Part shown: one piece after another, positions 1-4,606 of the stretch | Numbering within the stretch: the stretch's first letter is position 1 | How the letters are laid out: each line of letters starts with the position of its first letter | Source of the DNA: Flavobacteriales bacterium | Lineage (GTDB): Bacteria; Bacteroidota; Bacteroidia; Flavobacteriales; Flavobacteriaceae | NCBI GenBank assembly: GCA_011525065.1 | Contig: WTIY01000006.1 | Coordinates: forward strand, 1-5,629 | Direction: 5' to 3' | DNA length: 5,629 nt | Notes under the pieces: model-generated | Told to the model about the DNA's origin: nothing | Database searches by the model: none | Seen by the model: the letters and a program-made list of their open reading frames with translations, nothing else | Made by a program: the position numbers and the translations under genes

Positions 1-346
1 GGTCAAGTTCAATTCCAACATCCAAAAAATATGGGGGGTCTTCGCTTTCTTATGCGTGGTGACTGCCGTAGAGGTGGTGTTAGGGATTATCAAGCCAGAG
101 GTTTTGGTTCACGGTCGCTTTTTGACCATGAAATATTTGAATTGGATTTTCATCATTTTAACCTTAGTCAAAGCCTATTACATCACTTGGGACTTCATGC
201 ACATGCGCGACGAGACCAGTGGACTCAGACGGGCTGTAGTGTGGACGGCTGTCTTTTTGATCTGTTATCTGATTGCGATTTTGCTGGTTGAAGCCGACTA
301 CATCTTTGATGTATACAAAAGCAACTTCATCAAGTTTAACTTTTAA
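1..346 (+). CDS. Cytochrome c oxidase subunit IV (COX4_pro family), 5'-truncated by window edge
   Basis: The reading frame is open from the first complete codon (base 2) to the TAA at 344-346, giving 114 visible residues. The GTG at 56 is internal, because codons upstream of it still encode the first membrane helix, so the true start lies outside the window. Three hydrophobic segments are visible, at residues about 10-30, 45-63 and 81-101. The signature stretch KAYYITWDFMHMRDE lies at the end of the second helix and closely resembles the small accessory subunit IV of bacterial haem-copper oxidases (PF03626). This subunit sits in the inner membrane and helps stabilise the oxidase; it carries no redox centre. 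It is normally the last cox structural gene in Bacteroidota, which fits the strong terminator about 80 bp downstream and the assembly genes that follow. The quinol-oxidase homologue CyoD belongs to the same family, but the SCO neighbour favours a CuA-containing cytochrome c oxidase. Confidence 0.88.
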   Translation, partial: VKFNSNIQKIWGVFAFLCVVTAVEVVLGIIKPEVLVHGRFLTMKYLNWIFIILTLVKAYYITWDFMHMRDETSGLRRAVVWTAVFLICYLIAILLVEADYIFDVYKSNFIKFNF

Positions 347-364
347 TTTTCGGGTAAGTTTCTT

Positions 365-391
365 TAAAAACATGGTGTTTTTATGCCATGT
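365..391 (-). terminator. Possible minus-strand intrinsic terminator (hairpin plus T-run)
   Basis: ACATGG at 370-375 pairs with CCATGT at 386-391 around a 10-nt loop. On the + strand no T-run follows the stem. On the - strand the stem is followed directly by five Ts, the complement of A365-A369, which is the form of an intrinsic terminator. The stem is only 6 bp with three G-C pairs, and no - strand gene is visible here, so any role would be in stopping antisense transcription into the oxidase gene. A chance hairpin is quite possible. Confidence 0.25.
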
Positions 392-427
392 CCCGTCTCG
401 TGACTTCAGTTATATACGATAAAAATC

Positions 428-454
428 AGGCCCCTTTTTTTGTGGGCCTTTTTT
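428..454 (+). terminator. Rho-independent terminator after the cox gene
   Basis: AGGCCC at 428-433 is perfectly complementary to GGGCCT at 444-449, forming a 6-bp stem with five G-C pairs. The loop is 10 nt and T-rich, and the T-run spans 449-454. The site lies 82 bp past the subunit IV stop codon and just before the next operon's putative promoter, so it very likely ends the oxidase transcript. An A-run at 421-425, two bases before the stem, means the element could also work weakly on the - strand. Confidence 0.8.
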
Positions 455-464
455 AGTGAATTAA

Positions 465-496
465 TTTCTGAGTGTGCAAGTGGCATTGTATTTTTG
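465..496 (+). promoter_or_regulatory. Putative Bacteroidota-type promoter for the oxidase-assembly operon
   Basis: TATTTTTG at 489-496 matches the Bacteroidota -7 consensus TAnnTTTG exactly. A weak -33 partner, TTTCTG at 465-470 (consensus TTTG/TTG), lies 18 nt upstream, within the usual spacing. Transcription would start around 501-504, only about 7-10 nt before the ATG at 511. The position just after the terminator supports it. The element is short and AT-rich, so a chance match cannot be excluded. Confidence 0.42.
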
Positions 497-510
497 TCTA
501 AAATTGTGAC

Positions 511-1161
511 ATGGGCTTGAAAAAATACTTGGTATTAGGCGTTCTATTTATCCTACCGATCACGGTTTATTTGTTTTTCGCTAGCGGGGTCAATCAATTT
601 GCCAAATTACCCAAACTTGGGGATGTGGATGTTGTCCTAACAGGATTTGTGGATTCAGAGGGATCAGCACTCAGCACAAAAGAAAAAATTACAATTTTGG
701 GTTTTTTTGGGGGAAATGTCTTGAACCATAAAGCTGAGCTTTTTAATCTGGCGCATAAGATTTATAAAAAAAATTATTTGTTTGAGGACTTTCAGATGGT
801 TTTTTTGGCCACTCAAGACCAAGACTCTGCGGTGGTCGCTCTAAAGGAAGAGTTCAGTCAAATTGCGGATCCGGTCAATTTTAAAGTTGGTTTTGGGGCA
901 ATGAGCGATATAAATCGAGTTCACGCTCAGCTCAGTAGTCCACATGCTTTGAACCAGGATGGATCGACTTCTTTTGTTTACATCATCGATCGAGATGCTA
1001 AGCTCAGAGGGCGTCAAGACATCGACCAACAAGAGTTTGGAGTGGGTTACAACGCGGCCAATTACGCCACGGTGAACAATGAAATGAATGACGACATTAA
1101 AGTGATTCTGGCAGAATACAGATTGGCTTTAAAAAAATACCAAACCTCACGTAAAAAATAA
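511..1161 (+). CDS. Membrane-anchored, cysteine-free SCO/thioredoxin-like protein in the oxidase-assembly cluster
   Basis: This encodes 216 residues with a Lys-flanked hydrophobic helix at 5-23, which should act as an uncleaved anchor and place the rest in the periplasm. The soluble part follows the outline of the SCO protein encoded just downstream. A hydrophobic strand ITILGFF (60-66) stands where SCO has VYVVEFFFTTC. A second strand, QMVFLA (95-100), follows, and SFVYIIDRDAKLRGRQD (154-170) matches GFFALVDAQGNIRSRYD of SCO. The protein contains no cysteine, and the SCO metal-binding His position is Ser/Thr here (around 152-154), so it should neither bind copper as SCO does nor exchange thiols. 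The gene starts the cluster, and its stop is 2 nt before the SCO ATG. The ATG at 511 is the first start codon after an in-frame TAA at 499-501; no Shine-Dalgarno is visible. Fold assignment is my inference from strand patterns. A scaffold or SCO partner role is plausible but unproven. Confidence 0.72.
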   Translation: MGLKKYLVLGVLFILPITVYLFFASGVNQFAKLPKLGDVDVVLTGFVDSEGSALSTKEKITILGFFGGNVLNHKAELFNLAHKIYKKNYLFEDFQMVFLATQDQDSAVVALKEEFSQIADPVNFKVGFGAMSDINRVHAQLSSPHALNQDGSTSFVYIIDRDAKLRGRQDIDQQEFGVGYNAANYATVNNEMNDDIKVILAEYRLALKKYQTSRKK

Positions 1162-1163
1162 AC

Positions 1164-1853
1164 ATGAAGCGTCATCGCTACTCATACATCGGTGTTTCTT
1201 TTGTGGTCCTTGTCTTTGGGATTATATTCATTCCAAAAATTATTTCGCGTATTTCTAAAGAGCAAGTGGTCGATTTAGATCGACATAATCTTCAGCACGC
1301 TAAAGAGACAAACAGGGACTTAGCCACCATAGGATTAGCGCCGTCTTTTTCCTTGACCAATCAGAAAAACGAAATGCTTACCGAGCAAGATTTGTTGGGT
1401 CAAGTGTATGTCGTTGAGTTTTTCTTCACCACCTGTCCCTCAATATGTCCAATCATGACCAACAATTTATTGAAGGTTCAGAAGGCCTATGCCAGTGAGA
1501 TGCGCTTAAGCCTGTTATCGGTCAGCATTAATCCGAATTATGATACGCCTGAGGTCTTGAGTGAATATGCGAAAAGTTATGGCATTACCCATCCCAATTG
1601 GCATTTATTAACCGGCGATTCAGAGGCAATTTTTGCCATGGCAAATACTGGTTTTAATCTCTATGTAGGGCCTGGTTCAGAGCTTGATGGGGGATTTGAA
1701 CACTCTGGTTTTTTTGCCTTGGTTGATGCTCAAGGCAATATACGCTCTCGTTATGATCAGTACGGAAACCCCATTATTTATTACGATGGCCTTGAAACCG
1801 ATGAGGTATCCAAATTAATTGACGATATTAGCATTCTTATAAAAGAAATGTGA
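1164..1853 (+). CDS. SCO1/SenC family copper chaperone for cytochrome c oxidase
   Basis: This 229-residue protein has an N-terminal membrane anchor at about 8-29 and a periplasmic thioredoxin-like SCO domain from about residue 55 to the C-terminus. The SCO copper ligands are present: CPSIC (C91, C95) after the strand VYVVEFFFTT, and H180 in GGFEHSGFF. Further family landmarks are SINPNYDTPEVL (121-132), NWHLLTGD (145-152) and the closing strand FFALVDAQGNIRSRYD (183-198). SCO proteins bind copper through the two Cys and the His and deliver it to, or reduce the thiols of, the CuA site in oxidase subunit II. The setting beside a cox gene and a DUF420 gene supports this. The ATG at 1164 follows the previous stop by 2 nt within an A-rich stretch. 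Its TGA (1851-1853) overlaps the next ATG by one base. The family is certain; whether it acts as metallochaperone, thiol reductase or both is not visible. Confidence 0.95.
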   Translation: MKRHRYSYIGVSFVVLVFGIIFIPKIISRISKEQVVDLDRHNLQHAKETNRDLATIGLAPSFSLTNQKNEMLTEQDLLGQVYVVEFFFTTCPSICPIMTNNLLKVQKAYASEMRLSLLSVSINPNYDTPEVLSEYAKSYGITHPNWHLLTGDSEAIFAMANTGFNLYVGPGSELDGGFEHSGFFALVDAQGNIRSRYDQYGNPIIYYDGLETDEVSKLIDDISILIKEM

Positions 1854-2377
1854 TGAAAGAATTTTTCCAGTCCAGGTATAAGTTTTTAATATGGGTATTG
1901 TCAGTGCTAATTCCGGTTGTGGTGGCCATTCTCTTTAGAGTTCGTATTCCAGATGTTGAGCCGTTGATGTTCTTGCCACCGATTTATGCGGGAATCAACG
2001 CCGTGACAGCGGTTCTTTTGGTCGCTGCGGTGATTCAAATAAAAAAAGGAAACCGGGCCTTGCACGAGCGACTCATGTCTATTGCTATTTTGTGTTCTAT
2101 TGCCTTTTTAGTCATGTACGTTGCTTATCATATGACCTCAGACCCCACTCCTTATGGCGGTCAAGGCTGGATAAAAGGGCTATACTACTTTATTCTGATT
2201 AGTCACATCACCCTGTCCATTACCGTGATTCCTCTGGTGTTGTTTACTTATTATTATGCCAGTGCTCAGCGCTTTGATAAGCATCGAAAAATAGCAAAAA
2301 TCACCTTCCCAGTGTGGCTTTATGTGGCAGTGACTGGCGTTGTCGTGTATTTGATGATTTCTCCGTTTTATGCCTAG
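1853..2377 (+). CDS. DUF420 / YozB (CtaM)-like oxidase-assembly membrane protein
   Basis: This encodes 174 residues, almost all membrane-embedded, with five predicted helices at about 10-28, 42-63, 75-95, 109-131 and 150-170. It matches the DUF420 family (PF04238) in size and layout, including ALHERLM (69-75), VAYHMTSD around H93, ISH (116-118) and the H144 region after the fourth helix. H71, H93, H118 and H144 lie near helix ends and could be metal or haem ligands; that is inference. Members of this family (YozB/CtaM in Bacillus subtilis, CtaM in Staphylococcus aureus) are required for active haem-copper oxidase, with an unresolved mechanism. I chose the ATG at 1853, which shares one base with the SCO stop (TGATG). 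A GTG at 1850 would add one residue and is less likely. The 3' end overlaps the next gene by 8 nt. The family is secure; the biochemical role is not. Confidence 0.88.
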   Translation: MKEFFQSRYKFLIWVLSVLIPVVVAILFRVRIPDVEPLMFLPPIYAGINAVTAVLLVAAVIQIKKGNRALHERLMSIAILCSIAFLVMYVAYHMTSDPTPYGGQGWIKGLYYFILISHITLSITVIPLVLFTYYYASAQRFDKHRKIAKITFPVWLYVAVTGVVVYLMISPFYA

Positions 2378-2594
2378 ATTACTGACATGGGTGTTGGTCT
2401 TGTTCATTCTGGTGGGGGGTGTTGATGAGGCCTCTGCTCAATGTGCTATGTGCCGTGCTGTTTTGGAAAGTGAGGCCTCGGGACAAGCCGCTAAAGGCAT
2501 TAACAATGGCATTGTCTATTTGATGATTTTTCCCTATTTGCTTGTTGGTGCTGTCGGCTATGCCGTCTATAAATTACGGCGTTCCAAAGGCTGA
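2370..2594 (+). CDS. Small CxxC membrane protein, candidate oxidase-assembly factor
   Basis: This encodes 74 residues. The N-terminus (about 3-23) is a signal peptide or first helix ending in ASAQ, a good signal peptidase I site after A23. The -1 residue before Cys is Gln, so it is not a lipoprotein. CAMC follows at once (C25, C28), then a short polar segment (about 32-46) rich in Ala, Glu and Gly. A helix spans about 47-67, and a basic tail KLRRSKG follows. The basic tail puts the C-terminus inside and the CAMC motif in the periplasm. The ATG at 2370 overlaps the DUF420 stop by 8 nt (ATGCCTAG), which suggests translational coupling. I believe similar small proteins recur at this locus in Flavobacteriia, sometimes misnamed as septum-formation (Maf) proteins, but I cannot check that here. 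The cluster suggests copper or thiol handling for the oxidase; this is inference. Confidence 0.78.
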   Translation: MPRLLTWVLVLFILVGGVDEASAQCAMCRAVLESEASGQAAKGINNGIVYLMIFPYLLVGAVGYAVYKLRRSKG

Positions 2595-2608
2595 AGTCTT
2601 AACATAGA

Positions 2609-2644
2609 TTTCACACAATTATCGTTGTCAGGGTGTTAATTTTG
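2609..2644 (+). promoter_or_regulatory. Weak putative promoter for the ABC transporter operon
   Basis: TAATTTTG at 2637-2644 matches the Bacteroidota -7 consensus TAnnTTTG. The best -33 candidate is TTTC at 2609-2612, with a spacing of 24 nt, slightly beyond the usual range, so the upstream half is poor. A start near 2649-2652 would give a leader of about 10-13 nt before the ATG at 2662. No convincing terminator separates this gap from the assembly genes, so readthrough into the transporter genes is also possible. Confidence 0.33.
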
Positions 2645-2661
2645 GGACTTTAGCGGTTATC

Positions 2662-3369
2662 ATGATTGAAATCAACAACCTAAATAAGTCCTATGCCGTA
2701 GGACAGAATAAACTTCATGTACTCAAGGGAATTAATTTTTCGGTAAAATCCGGAGAAATGGTCGCCATAATGGGTTCGTCTGGTTCAGGAAAGTCGACCT
2801 TTCTCAATATACTCGGGATGCTGGATGAGGCCGATACTGGCAGTTACGTTCTGGACGGCACCCCAATAAAGCAGCTCAATGAAACCACGGCTGCGCGATA
2901 TCGCAATCAGTTTTTAGGGTTTATTTTTCAATCGTTCAATTTGATTTCTTATAAATCGGCTTTGGATAACGTCGCCATGCCACTCTACTATCAGGGCATG
3001 AAACGCCAGGAGAGAACCGAACGAGCCATGCATTATCTTGAAAAGGTTGGGTTGGCCAATTGGGCCGAGCACCTGCCTAATGAATTATCTGGCGGTCAAA
3101 AGCAGCGTGTGGCGATTGCTCGAGCTTTGGCCAGTGATCCCAAAGTACTTTTGGCCGATGAACCTACAGGGGCTTTGGATTCGACCACCTCCTACGAAGT
3201 GATGGATTTGATTCAAGAAATCAATGATGAAGGCAAGACCATTTTATGTGTTACGCACGAACGTGATATCGCCCAAATGTGTCGAAGAATTGTTCACTTA
3301 AAAGACGGACTCATTGTAAAAGACGAATCAGTGAATCAGGTCCGCGCCAAAATTGCCTTAAATGTTTAG
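2662..3369 (+). CDS. ABC transporter ATP-binding protein, MacB/LolD type
   Basis: This is a complete 235-residue nucleotide-binding subunit. Walker A is GSSGSGKST (38-46), and the Q-loop Gln is Q90 in FIFQSFNLI. The signature LSGGQ is at 142-146, Walker B VLLADE at 162-167 with catalytic E167, and the D-loop is ALD (171-173). The switch His is H199 in CVTHERD. All catalytic elements are intact. The FIFQSFNL and ADEPTGALD wording and the length place it with the MacB/LolD/FtsE-like mechanotransmission ABC ATPases, which power FtsX-fold permeases from the cytoplasmic face. The permease genes follow directly, the first overlapping by 8 nt (ATGTTTAG). In Escherichia coli MacB the ATPase and permease are fused; here they are separate, as in LolCDE. 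Substrate cannot be inferred. The start ATG gives the usual MIEINNLNKSY opening, and no Shine-Dalgarno is visible. Confidence 0.94.
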   Translation: MIEINNLNKSYAVGQNKLHVLKGINFSVKSGEMVAIMGSSGSGKSTFLNILGMLDEADTGSYVLDGTPIKQLNETTAARYRNQFLGFIFQSFNLISYKSALDNVAMPLYYQGMKRQERTERAMHYLEKVGLANWAEHLPNELSGGQKQRVAIARALASDPKVLLADEPTGALDSTTSYEVMDLIQEINDEGKTILCVTHERDIAQMCRRIVHLKDGLIVKDESVNQVRAKIALNV

Positions 3370-4606
3370 TCTAGAGCGTTGGCACGAAATATTTGAAACC
3401 CTTAATAAGAATCGCCTCAGAACTTTTCTTACGGCACTGTCTGTAGCTTCGGGTATTTTTATTTTGGTCATTTTGTTAGGGGTCAGCACCGGAATTCAAA
3501 AAGGGGTGCAATCTGAATTTGAGCAAGATGCCGCCAATCGAATATCGGTTTGGACTGGAACCACGACAAAAGAATACAATGGCCTCAATCCGGGACGGTA
3601 CATACAATTGAAAAATGAAGATCACGTTTTGATCGAATCCAACTATGACGATTACTTGGAGTACCGCACACCCATATACTCCATTTGGGGAGGAGCAGTT
3701 TCCTACAAGGATCAAAATGGAACCTACAGAGTTGAGGGGGCCTTTCCCGATCAACAGTTCATCGAGAATGAAACCATGGTGCAGGGCCGTTTCATCGCAC
3801 AAAGTGATTTGGATCAGACGACAAAAGTGGCAGTCATTGGGCATCAAATGAAACGAGATCTCTTTAAGAATGAGGATCCCATAGGTGCTCAGATCGACAT
3901 TCAGGGCATCAATTTCATTGTGGTTGGGGTTTACAGTGACCCAGGAGGTAATCGAGAGGAAAATCGAATATTTATACCATTGTCTACCGCACAGAAGGTA
4001 TTTAATGCCCAAGATCGTTTGCGATCCTTGGCTTATACCGTCAAAATGAGTGATGATTTCGATCAGGCCGTGGCTTTATCCAGCGCATTATCAGAGCAAA
4101 TCGACAAGGACTTGCGTCAAAAATACAGCGTGGCTCCAGATGATCGTTCAGCGGTAAGAGTGAACAGTACCCTGGAGGAGGCCAAAAGAATTTACGGATT
4201 GATCGATACCATACGGGGCGTATTTTGGTTTATTGGCATTGGAACCATCATTGCTGGTATTGTTGGCGTGAGCAACATCATGTTGATTGTGGTCAAAGAG
4301 AGAACTAAAGAAATTGGCATCAGAAAAGCGCTCGGTGCTTTGCCTTGGTCGATTATAGGAATGATTTTACAGGAGGCCATATTTGTCACCGCCATGGCTG
4401 GATTTATAGGATTGTTCCTCGGTGTTGGACTACTCGAGTTGGTGGGTCCCATGGTCGATTCGGCCTTCATAAAATACCCTCAAGTTGATTTTGCTACAGC
4501 CATGACCACAGTTGTGGTGCTAATCCTCGCAGGAACTCTGGCCGGGTTTATTCCGGCACAACGCGCGGCACACATAAGACCTATTGAAGCCTTAAGAGAC
4601 GAATAA
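3362..4606 (+). CDS. MacB/FtsX-type ABC transporter permease, first of two paralogues
   Basis: This is a complete 414-residue permease. A short cytoplasmic amphipathic N-terminus (RWHEIFETLNKNRLRTFLTAL) leads into helix 1 (about 22-43). A large periplasmic MacB_PCD-type domain (about 45-280) contains GRFIAQSD (142-149), VAVIG (156-160) and IFIPLST (203-209). Three more helices lie at about 285-311, 332-358 and 380-398. The FtsX-domain coupling stretch ERTKEIGIRKALGA (313-326) follows helix 2, and the C-terminus ends with the usual P-A-RAA-I-P-EALR pattern (398-412). Such permeases do not pass substrate through the membrane directly; they couple ATP hydrolysis to movement of the periplasmic domain, driving efflux, lipoprotein release or other extracytoplasmic work. 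The start overlaps the ATPase stop by 8 nt, and the stop TAA shares one base with the next ATG. The next gene is a paralogue, so the two probably form a heterodimer on an ATPase dimer. Confidence 0.93.
   Translation: MFSLERWHEIFETLNKNRLRTFLTALSVASGIFILVILLGVSTGIQKGVQSEFEQDAANRISVWTGTTTKEYNGLNPGRYIQLKNEDHVLIESNYDDYLEYRTPIYSIWGGAVSYKDQNGTYRVEGAFPDQQFIENETMVQGRFIAQSDLDQTTKVAVIGHQMKRDLFKNEDPIGAQIDIQGINFIVVGVYSDPGGNREENRIFIPLSTAQKVFNAQDRLRSLAYTVKMSDDFDQAVALSSALSEQIDKDLRQKYSVAPDDRSAVRVNSTLEEAKRIYGLIDTIRGVFWFIGIGTIIAGIVGVSNIMLIVVKERTKEIGIRKALGALPWSIIGMILQEAIFVTAMAGFIGLFLGVGLLELVGPMVDSAFIKYPQVDFATAMTTVVVLILAGTLAGFIPAQRAAHIRPIEALRDE

Noticed and set aside
31..291. 86-codon open frame beginning at ATG 31 on the + strand
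   Set aside because: It lies out of frame over the cytochrome oxidase subunit IV gene, whose frame gives a recognisable three-helix protein from the first base of the window. The alternative product has no recognisable features.
1850..1853. GTG start at 1850 for the DUF420 gene
   Set aside because: The ATG at 1853 is a better codon and gives the common TGATG one-base overlap with the SCO stop. The GTG would add only a second Met.
2370..2594. Lipoprotein reading of the 74-residue protein, with Cys25 as the lipidated residue
   Set aside because: The residue before Cys25 is Gln, which breaks the lipobox rule for small residues at -1, while ASA-Q is a good signal peptidase I site.
2614..2628. 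Possible hairpin between the CAMC-protein gene and the ABC ATPase gene (ACAAT with GTTGT)
   Set aside because: The stem has only four Watson-Crick pairs and one G-U pair, with no T-run after it, so it is not a convincing terminator.
3476..4012. 178-codon open frame on the - strand inside the first permease gene
   Set aside because: It is antisense to a clear MacB-type periplasmic domain. Its translation has no family resemblance or sensible domain plan, so it is a shadow of the real gene.
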